A stretch of 64,000 bases of DNA from Rhodocytophaga aerolata (GCF_030503435.1 NZ_JAUKPO010000016.1:1-64000), one strand, 5' to 3'; shown: positions 54,681 to 63,745, numbered from the stretch's first letter. Numbers and translations: made by a program. The notes: generated from the letters alone by a model not told the origin.

Positions 54681-57005
54681 TTAGTTCTTTGGCAATTCCA
54701 CCATCATAATTTCTGCTTTGCGGTGATTTTTCTTTGCCTGCTCTGCTTCATCTTTTCTGGCTTCTGGTGTCTGTCCCATGCCTTTGGCGGAAACTCTGGC
54801 AGAAGGAATTCCTTTGGAAGTTAAATACCCCGCTACGGCTTTTGCCCGTTTTTCTGAGATCTGTAAATTATGTTCTGCTGTTCCGTCAGCATCCGCATAC
54901 CCGGCTATAGTAATAGCATAGCCAGAATTATTTTTCAGGTACGCATATACCTTTTCTAGTTCCGGCATAGCATCCGACTTTAGATTCGTTTTGTCTGTAT
55001 CAAAGAAGATGATGTATGTCAGATTGGGCTTGATTACTGTTTCTTTCGTGATTTTTTGCTTCTCTTCTTTTTTTGCTGGTTCAACTTTTACTACCTGATC
55101 GCCAGTGATATTGAAAGCGGGCAGGGTGTAAATAGTTTCTCCGTTAATCACTACCGGTTGTAATTTGCCTTCATTATCTGAGTAATAATAGGTACCCGTC
55201 AGTGGCTCGTTAGGTATTTTGGTTAAATCTACCGCATTTTCGTTATACATCATGTTCAGCAGATAATCCAGGGCTACCGAGTCGGAAGCAGCAATAATGT
55301 TATCCATCAGTTCGTATAGGTCCAGTTTATCTTTGCCAAATTTTGCCGGATCTATTAAGGTGCTGTCTTTGGTAATATCATAAAACACATTCTTAATAGA
55401 TACCTCCTGGCCAATCTGCTTACCGGCTTCCACAATGCCTTTCATACGGATTTCCTGATATAATTCATAGAAGTAATTCTGATTTGGGATACACACATTC
55501 ACCAGATAGGGCATATAGCCTTTTGCTTCAATCACCATATCGTAGCTTTTTCCCGGAGGAAAAATTACCAGGTACTGGCCCGTTTTACTGTTTGGATTAT
55601 ATACGTTTTTAATTACCTCTCCACTTTCTTTTTCAATAATCTGAATTTTGACCGGTACTTGTTTATCACCGGTAATAATTTTTCCCTTCATCATGGTTAG
55701 TGGCACTACTCCTTGTTCTTCCGGAATACCCAGGAAATAAATATCCTGGCCGCCTAAACCGCCGGGGCGGTTAGAGGAATAGTACCCTTTTTTTCCATCT
55801 GCAGAAAGTACAAAATAATTATCGTTATACACAGTATTTATCGGATATCCCATATTTACCGGCATTGTCCAGGATTTGCCTTTGTTCACCGTTTTGAAAA
55901 TATCACTGCCACCCATGGTATTGTGTCCGTTGGAGCTGAAATATAATGTCTGGCCATCTGGGTGGATAAAGGGAGAATCTTCATCATAGGGCGTATTAAT
56001 CATTGGCCCCAGGTTAACAGGGTCGCCCCATTCCCCGCTGTTGTTTTTCCGGATTACATACACATCTTGCCCTCCAAAACCTCCGGGACGGTTACTGGAG
56101 AAGTACATGGTTTTCTGGTCTGGAGTAAGGCTGGCACTGCTTTCCTGGGAAGTGGAATTAATTTTAGAGCTGAGTTTTACCGGGTTTGTCCAGTTATCGC
56201 CTTGCATTTCGCAGCTATAAATATCACCGTTGTTTGTTTGACCACCCATATAAATCAACAGGTGCTGACCATCGGGTGATAAGCCTACAGAACCAATATT
56301 TGTTTTAGCATTTAGCCCGATACTTTTGGGTGCCGACCAGCTGCCATCTTTTTTATAGGCAATGGCAATGTCTTCTGTTTCTGTAAGCGTACCTGTGGCT
56401 CCTGGTTTTTTGGCTGCCTGCTGTGGCCTGAGAGAGGTATACAGCAATACACTTTCATCCGCTGAGATTACCGGGCCATATTCCGTGAAATTTGTGTTAA
56501 TAGGGGCGCCTACATTCTGAATAAATACATTCAGGGTATCTTTAATTAACTGCTGGGCATTCCGGCAAATTTGTAGCTGGCGTTCAGTTTCAGCCAGTTT
56601 AGCATCGTTTTTTGCTAAGGTCTTTTTATAGGCACTAAAGCTGGCAATAGCTTTGTCGAACTGGTACGTGAGATGATAAAGTTGCCCCAAATATTGATGG
56701 ATTTTGTCGGGTATGCGTTCGTTTTTATGTTGCCGGGCATACTCAAAATAGGGTAATGCTTTTTGTTTTTCATCGGTCGTGCTGAAATAACACAGACCAA
56801 TGCGGAAATTGGTTAGAGCATCTTTGGATTCTGTTTTGTCCAGATCCAGATATATGGGCAAGGCACTCGCAAAATCATTGATCAGGAAAAACTTGTCGGC
56901 TTTGTCTGTTTTTGCAATTGCTGACTTACTCTGTGCCTGCAGATGTACCGAAAACAAACCCAGGAAAATGATTAAAATACTTGTGGTGTATACTTTCTTA
57001 TGCAT
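54681..57005 (-). CDS. PorE-like OmpA-family protein (TPR - beta-propeller - CRD - OmpA)
   Basis: 774 residues from the ATG at 57005, which gives a signal peptide (MHKKVYTTSILIIFLGLFSVHLQAQ); a frame extending 42 codons upstream lacks one. Domains: TPR-like helices (about 30-165), WD40/PD40-type propeller with repeated S-S-N-R-P-G-G-x-G-G-Q-D (about 185-470), a carboxypeptidase-regulatory-like beta module (about 480-570), then an OmpA peptidoglycan-binding domain (about 657-774: FFDTDKTNLKSDA...GYADADGTAEHN...LQISEKRAKAV). This order matches P. gingivalis PorE of the type IX secretion system (family knowledge). It may anchor the secretion machine to peptidoglycan, but no T9SS genes are nearby and similar non-T9SS OmpA proteins exist. 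Confidence 0.82.
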   Translation of the reverse strand: MHKKVYTTSILIIFLGLFSVHLQAQSKSAIAKTDKADKFFLINDFASALPIYLDLDKTESKDALTNFRIGLCYFSTTDEKQKALPYFEYARQHKNERIPDKIHQYLGQLYHLTYQFDKAIASFSAYKKTLAKNDAKLAETERQLQICRNAQQLIKDTLNVFIQNVGAPINTNFTEYGPVISADESVLLYTSLRPQQAAKKPGATGTLTETEDIAIAYKKDGSWSAPKSIGLNAKTNIGSVGLSPDGQHLLIYMGGQTNNGDIYSCEMQGDNWTNPVKLSSKINSTSQESSASLTPDQKTMYFSSNRPGGFGGQDVYVIRKNNSGEWGDPVNLGPMINTPYDEDSPFIHPDGQTLYFSSNGHNTMGGSDIFKTVNKGKSWTMPVNMGYPINTVYNDNYFVLSADGKKGYYSSNRPGGLGGQDIYFLGIPEEQGVVPLTMMKGKIITGDKQVPVKIQIIEKESGEVIKNVYNPNSKTGQYLVIFPPGKSYDMVIEAKGYMPYLVNVCIPNQNYFYELYQEIRMKGIVEAGKQIGQEVSIKNVFYDITKDSTLIDPAKFGKDKLDLYELMDNIIAASDSVALDYLLNMMYNENAVDLTKIPNEPLTGTYYYSDNEGKLQPVVINGETIYTLPAFNITGDQVVKVEPAKKEEKQKITKETVIKPNLTYIIFFDTDKTNLKSDAMPELEKVYAYLKNNSGYAITIAGYADADGTAEHNLQISEKRAKAVAGYLTSKGIPSARVSAKGMGQTPEARKDEAEQAKKNHRKAEIMMVELPKN

Positions 57006-57075
57006 GAAATAAAAAGTTAACGGCGTATTATCCTTAAAAAATTGCATTTTAGTGCTTACGCTACTATTGCAGGGA

Positions 57076-57133
57076 TAAAAATAGAAAGTGTACCAGGCAA
57101 TAGATGTATGATGACCTATTGCTTGGTACACTT
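57076..57133 (-). terminator. Terminator of the PfkB kinase gene
   Basis: 18-bp arms AAGTGTACCAGGCAATAG (57086-57103) / CTATTGCTTGGTACACTT (57116-57133) with one G-U, 12-nt loop. On the minus strand it is followed by TTTCTATTTTTATCC. It is 110 bp beyond the kinase stop. Confidence 0.85.
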
Positions 57134-57242
57134 GTAATAAATGAAGGAAAAATATACTGGCTTTTTACCAGGCGGAGATCACCGGAAACAAGGATTATTT
57201 AAAGCATACATAGGTAGAGCCGCTGCAATTTTGCATAGGTTA

Positions 57243-58166
57243 TTAACCTAAACTGATTTCAAACTGAACAAGGTCTACAAATTCCTGTACCCGGCTATCC
57301 AGTTCGTCTTTCGATAGGTGTTGAAGCCGTTCGGTGCCAAATTTTTCCACGCAAAAAGAAGCCATAGCTGATCCGTAAATAATGGCCCGCTTCATATTTT
57401 TAAATGACGTATCTTTTGTACTTGCCAGATAGCCAATAAATCCTCCGGCAAAAGTATCACCGGCTCCAGTGGGGTCAAAAACATCTTCTAAAGGAAGGGC
57501 TGGGGCAAAAAATACCTGGTTTTCTTTAAATAATAAAGCCCCATGTTCCCCTTTTTTGATGATCAGAATTTTGGGGCCCATCGTTAATATCTTCTTGGCT
57601 GCTTTTACCAGGGAATATTCTTTGGCTAGCTGTCGGGCTTCTTCATCGTTTATGGAAAGCACATCTACCATGGTTAGCACGTCCATTAAATCAGTCAAGG
57701 CCACATTCATCCAGAAATTCATGGTATCCATCATAATCAGTTTCGGGCGTTTATGCAGCCGCTGAATAACTGTTTTTTGAACAGATGGAGCCAGGTTACC
57801 AAGCATCAGGTATTCACAGTTCTGGTATTCATCCGGAATAATGGGATCAAAATCTCCCAGTACATTCAGTTCCGTAACTAAGGTGTCCCGGGTATTCATA
57901 TCATTGTGGTATTTGCCAGACCAGAAAAAAGATTTTTCGTTTTCTTTGATCTGCAACCCATTGGTGTTAATGCCGTGCTCCTGCATCATCTTAATATCTG
58001 ACTTCAGGAAGTCGCCGCCTACAACTGCCACTAAGTTGCTGTTTTTTGTAAAATAGGAAGCAGCAAGGGAAATAAATGTGGCTGAACCACCGATGATTTT
58101 GTCTGTTTTTCCGAAAGGAGTCTCTAATGCATCAAAAGCAACGGACCCAACCACTAATAAACTCAT
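57243..58166 (-). CDS. PfkB family carbohydrate kinase
   Basis: 307 residues from the ATG at 58166 (MSLLVVGSVAFDALETPFG); twelve codons upstream are discounted. The ribokinase/PfkB signatures are GGSATFISLAASYF at the N-terminal side and DPTGAGDTFAGGFIGYLA (catalytic Asp and anion hole) in the C-terminal half. The substrate cannot be deduced; candidates are ribose, adenosine or a nucleoside. It shares the strand with the acetyltransferase gene 38 bp upstream, suggesting an operon, and it ends in a strong terminator. Confidence 0.9.
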   Translation of the reverse strand: MSLLVVGSVAFDALETPFGKTDKIIGGSATFISLAASYFTKNSNLVAVVGGDFLKSDIKMMQEHGINTNGLQIKENEKSFFWSGKYHNDMNTRDTLVTELNVLGDFDPIIPDEYQNCEYLMLGNLAPSVQKTVIQRLHKRPKLIMMDTMNFWMNVALTDLMDVLTMVDVLSINDEEARQLAKEYSLVKAAKKILTMGPKILIIKKGEHGALLFKENQVFFAPALPLEDVFDPTGAGDTFAGGFIGYLASTKDTSFKNMKRAIIYGSAMASFCVEKFGTERLQHLSKDELDSRVQEFVDLVQFEISLG

Positions 58167-58204
58167 GAGAAAATAGTTAAGTATATAATTTAATTTGAGC
58201 AAAA

Positions 58205-58816
58205 TTACAAATCTGCGGTACTATTGCTAGCATATTGAGCGAATACTCTTTGTTTGATGGCCGGCCACTCGCTGTCTAGAATGCTGTAATACACAGAATC
58301 CCGGCTCCGGCCACTTTCCGTAATCAGATGCTTGCGCAGGATACCTTCTTCGGTAGCTCCCATTTTCAGCATGGCTTGCCGGGAATTAGTGTTCAAAACA
58401 TCCGTTTTCAATTCGACCCTCTGCATGTCTAGTACAGTAAAAGCGTAGTTTAATAATTCGTACTTGCAGGCCCGGTTCAGGCCGGTTTTCTGATAATCTA
58501 CGCCCAACCAGGTCCATCCGATTTCCAGTTTCCGGTGTTCAAAGGCAATGTTGCCGTAACGGGTACAGCCAGCAATGCTATTTGTTTGTTTGTCTATAAT
58601 GGTAAAGGGTACCGATTGCCCGGCCTTACGCTGCGCAATGGCTGTTTGCAGGTACCGGAGCAGATCTTCTCTGGTATCTACTTTGTTGGAAGATATTTGC
58701 CACAGGGAAGGTTCCAGGCCAATAGATACTAAGCCTTCAAAATCTTCTTCGCCCAGGGGTTTTAGCAGCGACCGGTTATTTTGTAGCGTAGGAGGGTGCA
58801 GGAATACAGGATGCAT
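58205..58816 (-). CDS. GNAT N-acetyltransferase (RimJ/RimL type)
   Basis: 203 residues, acetyl-CoA-dependent N-acetyltransferase fold. The typical features are LKPLGEEDFEGLV at the start, GCTRYGNIAFEHRKLEIGWTWLGVDYQKTGLNRACKYELLNYAF (motif A region, split here as GWTWLGVDYQKTGLNRA), and DVLNTNSRQAMLKMGATEEGILRKH. It resembles the Acetyltransf_3 subfamily that modifies ribosomal proteins or amino groups. The substrate is unknown. First gene before the PfkB kinase; a -7 match lies 37 bp upstream. Confidence 0.88.
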   Translation of the reverse strand: MHPVFLHPPTLQNNRSLLKPLGEEDFEGLVSIGLEPSLWQISSNKVDTREDLLRYLQTAIAQRKAGQSVPFTIIDKQTNSIAGCTRYGNIAFEHRKLEIGWTWLGVDYQKTGLNRACKYELLNYAFTVLDMQRVELKTDVLNTNSRQAMLKMGATEEGILRKHLITESGRSRDSVYYSILDSEWPAIKQRVFAQYASNSTADL

Positions 58817-58853
58817 AGGAATAAATAATTAACGGCATATATTAAACTAATTA

Positions 58854-58861
58854 CAAAAGTA
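58854..58861 (-). promoter_or_regulatory. -7 promoter element for the GNAT-kinase operon
   Basis: Minus-strand TACTTTTG is a perfect TAnnTTTG match located 37 bp before the start at 58816. No clear -33 box. Confidence 0.45.
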
Positions 58862-58955
58862 AACCATGAAAAGAGTAAATTTTACCGGATGTATGTTTGT
58901 AAACAGCCATATTGGGTAGTAAACCAGATACATATACATGAGCTTAGGTATTGCA

Positions 58956-60116
58956 TTAAATTACCGTAGCCCGTTTGAATGGTTTGGAATCATCGAAAAG
59001 CTTGCGGTAAGTAACATGGGTTTTACAAACTTTTCCTCCCATTATTTCTACCATTTTCATCATGGTTGGGTTAAAATCTCCAATCCAGTTCATTTCGAAG
59101 TCTTCATAGATTTGCCCAGGGACTTGTACATGTTTGCCGGCTGCCACCACAATGGCACTTTCCAGTCCTTTGCCCTGGTATTCTGGGATGAAGCCGAATA
59201 CTAATCCGAACATTTTCTTAATCGTCCGGCGGTATTGGTGCCAGAGGAGTTTAACAATGCCAACTGCGTTTAGTTTGCCATTTACATATTTAAATATCTG
59301 GTTCATTTCCGGTAACATCACAAAAAAGCCGATAGGCTGTTCTTTATGATAAGCAAACCAGACAATGTCTTCATCCAGAATAGGCTTAAATTGTTTCATC
59401 AGGGCTTTTACTCCATCAGAGGTCATCTCTTGAACGCCTTCGTGGCGGGCCCAGGCTTTGTTATAAATACTGCGTAAATCTTCCCCGTATTTTTCCAGTT
59501 TACTTTTTTCAATATGCCGGAAAGAATACTCCGGGTTCTGGAAAATGCGTTCTGCTTTTTTTACCACAATCGGATGAAGCGGTTCCATTACCTTTCGGTG
59601 ATAGGTATATTGCTGAAAATAATCTTTGAACCCATACGCCTCAAATAAAGCCCGGTAATACCGGTGATGATAAAACATGCCATAATTGGGTTCTGTAAAC
59701 CCTTCTATCAATAAACCCCACCACTGATTCCGGTCTCCAAAGTTTACCGGACCATCCATGGCTTCCATTCCTTTGGCTTGTAGCCACTGTTTACATATGT
59801 CAAATAAGGTAAAGGCCGCCTCCTGGCTATTAATACACTCGAAAAAACCCATTCCCCCGGTTGGCTGATCAAATTTGGTAGCGGTATTATGGTCAATAAA
59901 AGCAGCTACCCGTCCAATCGTTTGCCCTTGTGAGTCTTGTAAAATCCACCTGGTACATACCCCATGTGTAAAAAATTTATTTTTTTCTGGAGTAAAAACA
60001 TTTTCTATATCGCTATCCAGCGGGCGTATCCAGTTTTTATCATCTATGTACAATCGTACGGGCAGTTGTAAGAATTCTTTTTTATGGGCAGGCGTACGTA
60101 CTTCTATTGCTTGCAT
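58956..60116 (-). CDS. GNAT-fold hypothetical protein (YghO-like acyltransferase family)
   Basis: 386 residues with no signal peptide. An N-terminal part (MQAIEVRTPAHKKEFLQLP...IGRVAAFIDHN) leads to a C-terminal GNAT-like acyltransferase fold: GFFVMLPEMNQIF strand, then a GLVFGFIPEYQGKGLESAIVVAA Q-x2-G-x-G-type acyl-CoA loop (about 322-344), and a closing MNWIGDFNPTMMKMVEIMGGK. This matches the widespread, uncharacterised YghO/N-acyltransferase group found across Bacteroidota. Substrate unknown. Divergent from the TIGR01777 oxidoreductase. Confidence 0.8.
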   Translation of the reverse strand: MQAIEVRTPAHKKEFLQLPVRLYIDDKNWIRPLDSDIENVFTPEKNKFFTHGVCTRWILQDSQGQTIGRVAAFIDHNTATKFDQPTGGMGFFECINSQEAAFTLFDICKQWLQAKGMEAMDGPVNFGDRNQWWGLLIEGFTEPNYGMFYHHRYYRALFEAYGFKDYFQQYTYHRKVMEPLHPIVVKKAERIFQNPEYSFRHIEKSKLEKYGEDLRSIYNKAWARHEGVQEMTSDGVKALMKQFKPILDEDIVWFAYHKEQPIGFFVMLPEMNQIFKYVNGKLNAVGIVKLLWHQYRRTIKKMFGLVFGFIPEYQGKGLESAIVVAAGKHVQVPGQIYEDFEMNWIGDFNPTMMKMVEIMGGKVCKTHVTYRKLFDDSKPFKRATVI

Positions 60117-60292
60117 AAGAGGCTATCTGAATAAAAGCCCGAAGTTAAGGCAAACAGGTAAGAAGAAAAAATGGATGGGTGTTACAAAAAACCATAACCA
60201 TTGAACAGGTGAGCGGATATTTCAAACATTTATGCTTCATTAAAAGTATATTAGCTAATAAGCAATAGTCTTACGCCTATAATCATTCAACT

Positions 60293-61204
60293 ATGTCCCA
60301 AAACGTATTAATTACCGGAGGAACCGGCCTGGTGGGTCAACGGTTAACACAACTTTTGTTGCAGGAAGGCTACCAGGTTTCTTACCTGAGCCGCAGCAAA
60401 GAACCCATAAATGGTGTACATGTGTATGCCTGGGACATTGAAAATGGTAGTATAGAAAATGGAGCTGTAGAAAAAGCCGACTATATTATTCACCTGGCTG
60501 GTGCCGGGGTTGCCGACAAACGGTGGACCAGTAGCCGCAAACGGGAAATTCTGGAAAGCCGCACTAAGTCAGCTGATCTGTTATATAAAACATTACAACG
60601 AGGTTCTCATCAGGTAAAGTCGGTAATTGCTGCATCGGCTATCGGATATTATGGGTATGACACCGGCAATGCTCTGATTACAGAAGATTCTCCGGCTGGG
60701 GATGATTTTCTGGCGGATGTTTGTCAGCAATGGGAGTTTTCTGTAGGCCAGATCCGGCAGTTAGGTATCCGGACGGTTAGCTTCCGGATAGGGATTGTTT
60801 TGAGCCCACAGGGTGGAGCCTTGGCGAAATTGCTTCAAACGATAAAAGTAGGGGCCGGCGCAGCCATAGGGAGTGGCAAGCAATATTTTTCATGGGTACA
60901 CATCGAGGATGTTTGCCGTGCTTTTATGAAAGCGATGACAGACGATACAATGGAAGGCATATACAACCTGACAGCGCCAAACCCAGTTACCAATGAACAA
61001 CTCACCAAGCAAACAGCCGATGTACTGGAGAAACCTTTGCTTTTGCCTAATGTTCCTGGCTTTGCCTTAAAACTGGGTATGGGCGAAATGGCTAATGCTG
61101 TATTAGGGGGTAGCAACGTTTCCAGTCAACGGTTACAGGCTACTGGATATCACTTCCTGTTTCCTGAACTGAAGCCTGCCCTGGAAGATTTGTTGATAGA
61201 ATAA
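60293..61204 (+). CDS. TIGR01777 family NAD-dependent oxidoreductase (YfcH-like)
   Basis: 303-residue extended SDR. The nucleotide motif is GGTGLVGQRLTQ (about 8-19), the active-site region is SAIGYYGYDTG (Y-G-Y in place of YxxxK), and the C-terminal half has WVHIEDVCRAF and YNLTAPNPVTNEQLTKQTADVL, as in the SDR39U1/YfcH family. No reaction is established for the family. It stands alone, convergent with the flavin monooxygenase. Confidence 0.9.
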   Translation: MSQNVLITGGTGLVGQRLTQLLLQEGYQVSYLSRSKEPINGVHVYAWDIENGSIENGAVEKADYIIHLAGAGVADKRWTSSRKREILESRTKSADLLYKTLQRGSHQVKSVIAASAIGYYGYDTGNALITEDSPAGDDFLADVCQQWEFSVGQIRQLGIRTVSFRIGIVLSPQGGALAKLLQTIKVGAGAAIGSGKQYFSWVHIEDVCRAFMKAMTDDTMEGIYNLTAPNPVTNEQLTKQTADVLEKPLLLPNVPGFALKLGMGEMANAVLGGSNVSSQRLQATGYHFLFPELKPALEDLLIE

Positions 61205-61253
61205 TTTTTGCTTTTCCTTACAAGTCTAGCCCTAAACTGTGAGTTGAGTCCGG

Positions 61254-62411
61254 TCAAACATTGGCAAAATCTATAGCATAGAGAAACTGCAATTGCTTGT
61301 TGTTCGCACTGGCAGGTACAAGTCTTAACAAAGTGTTTCGCAGGCTGAGTAACAGTTTATTTTCAAGCTGGGCCACTTTTCCCAGTTGCCAGGAAGTATT
61401 AACGATTCTGGTGGTACGGGATATCCGCTTCTGTTCAAATACTTGAAATGCTTTTTCTAGATCCGTGGCGTATACGGACATACAATTAGCTAAAATAACG
61501 GCATCTTCAATGGCCTGGCAAGCGCCTTGTCCCATATTTGGCGTAGTGGCATGGGCAGCATCGCCACAGAGCAGTACTTTACCAAAAGCAAATTGTTTAA
61601 TAGGTTTTATATCTATAATATCATTCCAGATTAACTGCTCATCGGTGGTCATCGCCAGAATGTTGGGAATGGGCTGGTGATAATCCTTAAAGTTGTCTGA
61701 TAACTCTTTTGTGGTGAATTTTGCATAATGCGTATCCTGGTAGGGAGCATTTTTACAGGCAAACCAGTAAATACGGTTTTGTGACAAAGGTACAATGCCA
61801 AATCTGCCTTTGCTACCCCATGTTTCGGTAGCTTTTTGCTTGTGAAAACCCTCTGGCTGGCCTTCTATTACTGCCCTCCAGCAGGTATATCCGGCATACC
61901 TGGGTACACTGCCCGGAACCAGCTTTTTTCTTACAACGGAATGTATGCCATCGGCAGCTATCAAATAATCTCCTTTTGCCTCACTGCCATCTTTAAAAAA
62001 AATCCGGACACCTGTAGATGATTGCTCAAAGTCTTTACAGGCTTTCCCTAACACAAGCGTGTGGGGTTGCAACTGTTGCACTAAAAGGTGGTGTAAATCA
62101 GCCCGGTGTATGGTAACATTATCAGTACCGAATTTTTTGCTCACTTCCAGGCTATTGGTTTTGGTAATTAACTTGCCGTTTTCTGCCAGAATTTCAAAGC
62201 TGGTTAATACTGCTCCAGCTTGTAGTAATTCTTCACCCATACCCAAATCGGTTAGTGCTTTTACAGCATTGGCTGCCAGACCTAAGCCTGCACCCAATGC
62301 TTTTAGTACAGGTGCACTTTCGTAGATGTTAACCTGAAATCCTTTTTTTTGCAGGGCAATGGCCGTACATAAACCTCCTATACCGCCACCTAAAATAGCT
62401 ATTGTTTTCAT
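61254..62411 (-). CDS. FAD-dependent aromatic-ring/PHBH-type monooxygenase
   Basis: 385 residues. The FAD motifs are complete: GxGxxG as AILGGGIGGLCTAIALQKKGF with the acidic E in VNIYES, DG motif in LIAADGIHSVVRKKL (about 157-171), and GD motif in VLLCGDAAHATTPNMGQGACQAIED (split as VLLCGDAAHATTP and NMGQGACQAIED). Members hydroxylate aromatic compounds or inactivate tetracyclines (TetX); the substrate is unknown. The start is the ATG at 62411, one codon after a TTG. It is divergent from a TetR regulator, and its promoter overlaps two operator-like repeats, so it is very likely regulated by that TetR. Confidence 0.88.
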   Translation of the reverse strand: MKTIAILGGGIGGLCTAIALQKKGFQVNIYESAPVLKALGAGLGLAANAVKALTDLGMGEELLQAGAVLTSFEILAENGKLITKTNSLEVSKKFGTDNVTIHRADLHHLLVQQLQPHTLVLGKACKDFEQSSTGVRIFFKDGSEAKGDYLIAADGIHSVVRKKLVPGSVPRYAGYTCWRAVIEGQPEGFHKQKATETWGSKGRFGIVPLSQNRIYWFACKNAPYQDTHYAKFTTKELSDNFKDYHQPIPNILAMTTDEQLIWNDIIDIKPIKQFAFGKVLLCGDAAHATTPNMGQGACQAIEDAVILANCMSVYATDLEKAFQVFEQKRISRTTRIVNTSWQLGKVAQLENKLLLSLRNTLLRLVPASANNKQLQFLYAIDFANV

Positions 62412-62474
62412 CAAGTTAGAATTTTTGTAATCCGGAAATCTACTTACAGATACAGATAAGTAGTTTGTTTATTG

Positions 62475-62520
62475 TTTAGGACAAATGTACTAATTTTTAA
62501 ATTTAGGACAAATGTTCTAA
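62475..62520. promoter_or_regulatory. Twin TetR operators on the monooxygenase promoter
   Basis: Two copies of TTTAGGACAAATGTNCTAA (62475-62493 and 62502-62520), one mismatch between them, 27 bp start to start. Each is a near-palindrome (TTAGGACA-AA-TGTnCTAA, one mismatch). On the minus strand they carry TTTG (62512-62509) and TACATTTG (62489-62482) separated by exactly 19 bp: a perfect consensus -33/-7 promoter for the monooxygenase. Each operator sits on one promoter element. Confidence 0.85.
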
Positions 62521-62526
62521 ATAATT

Positions 62527-62534
62527 TATTTTTG
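62527..62534 (+). promoter_or_regulatory. -7 box immediately before the TetR start
   Basis: TATTTTTG is a perfect TAnnTTTG match ending 5 bp before the ATG at 62539, with TTTA in the -33 position. If used, the transcript would be leaderless or nearly so. Confidence 0.45.
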
Positions 62535-62538
62535 CTGA

Positions 62539-63168
62539 ATGACTACTAAAGAGAAGATAATAGATACAGCCTTACAATTATTTAATAAACAAGGTATCGA
62601 TCCTGTTACTACCAGACATATAGCCAAAGAGATGAATATCAGTCATGGTAATTTGTGTTATCATTACTCAAAAAAAGAAGACATTATTGGGCAATTGTAC
62701 CATAACCTTGTGGCTGAACTGGACCAGGAAATTGCTGCCATACAATCTGGTGTTCCAAGCCTGGAGATGTTAATGCAAGCAACGGCTGCTACTTTCCGGA
62801 TTCAGTATAAATACAAATTTATTCTGCAGGATATGGTGGCTATTATGCGCAAAATTGAGCCTATCGGGCAGCATTTTAAGGTACTTTATCAGCAAAGGAA
62901 AAATCAGTTCCGGCTAATTATTCAATACTTGCTTATGCAAGGGCTTATAGAGTCTGAAAAGGTAAAAGGGCAATACGATAATTTTATAGATCAGTTTTAT
63001 ATCATTGGCGATTTCTGGGTATCGGAAGCAGAAATTTTATTTGACGGACCGGACGAAGAAAAATTAGCTCATTACACGCAACTTGCTTTCAGTCTGATCA
63101 TACCTTACTTTACCCCAAAAGGCCTGGAAGCCTACCAGTATTTACAGAAGGCACATCAAAAAGATTAA
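62539..63168 (+). CDS. TetR family regulator of the divergent monooxygenase
   Basis: 209 residues. N-terminal helix-turn-helix MTTKEKIIDTALQLFNKQGIDPVTTRHIAKEMNISHGNLCYHYSKKEDIIGQLYH (split here: MTTKEKIIDTALQLFNKQG and TRHIAKEMNISHGNLCYHY). The C-terminal domain is helical and hydrophobic, a ligand pocket. It is divergent from the flavin monooxygenase, and the spacer holds two near-identical operators on that gene's promoter. It most likely represses the monooxygenase and itself until a ligand, perhaps the monooxygenase substrate, releases it (inference). It is followed 40 bp later by an RDD-family gene. Confidence 0.9.
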   Translation: MTTKEKIIDTALQLFNKQGIDPVTTRHIAKEMNISHGNLCYHYSKKEDIIGQLYHNLVAELDQEIAAIQSGVPSLEMLMQATAATFRIQYKYKFILQDMVAIMRKIEPIGQHFKVLYQQRKNQFRLIIQYLLMQGLIESEKVKGQYDNFIDQFYIIGDFWVSEAEILFDGPDEEKLAHYTQLAFSLIIPYFTPKGLEAYQYLQKAHQKD

Positions 63169-63208
63169 GGAGGTACAGGTAAATTACTTCCATTATTAAC
63201 AAACAACT

Positions 63209-63745
63209 ATGCAACAGATTTCTACAGATGGCTTACTTAACAAACAGGAGTTACTAAAAGACATTATACGTCCCACCAGACGCCGGAAACGGTTTTTTAA
63301 CAGCCTGCTGGATGGAATATTTTTTAGTCTTTTCTTTTATGCCCTAGTTATGATTATTGTGTTGGGGTATGGCGTTATTTCATTTCTTACAGGCAATGAT
63401 TCTTCTCAGATGATCGGCGAGGAGGCAGGTATGATGATTTACCTGATTTATTATATAGGCTATCTGACGTACTTTATTACATTTGAACACTATTTTGGAA
63501 AAACCCTCGGAAAAATGGTGACCAATACCAGAGTAGTGTTAATGGATGGTTCTCAACCTAAGTTAATTAAGCTTATCATGCGGTCGTTTGCTAGGTTGAT
63601 TCCCCTGGATTTTCTTTCCTACTTATCTAAAGATCCCCGTGGCTGGCACGATACCATATCTGATACGATGGTAATAGATGATATTCCGCTATACAGGGTC
63701 GGACCTAAAGCCATATCGCAGGAAAAAGAGGAAGAGGTTTTCTAA
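63209..63745 (+). CDS. RDD family membrane protein
   Basis: 178 residues with two to four membrane segments (about 33-62, 75-95). The RDD motif parts are visible: the Arg/Asp of RRKRFFNSLLDGIFFSLFFY and the C-terminal RGWHDTISDTMVI (Asp-x-x-x-Asp). Members are linked to Na+/H+ or water homeostasis or act as partners of other membrane systems; the role here is unknown. It is possibly co-transcribed with the TetR regulator, and ends at a strong terminator. Confidence 0.88.
   Translation: MQQISTDGLLNKQELLKDIIRPTRRRKRFFNSLLDGIFFSLFFYALVMIIVLGYGVISFLTGNDSSQMIGEEAGMMIYLIYYIGYLTYFITFEHYFGKTLGKMVTNTRVVLMDGSQPKLIKLIMRSFARLIPLDFLSYLSKDPRGWHDTISDTMVIDDIPLYRVGPKAISQEKEEEVF

Noticed and set aside
63165-63175. 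AAGGAGGT resembling a Shine-Dalgarno site upstream of the RDD gene
   Set aside because: It is about 40 bp from the ATG, overlaps the preceding stop codon region, and this genome's genes lack such sites elsewhere.
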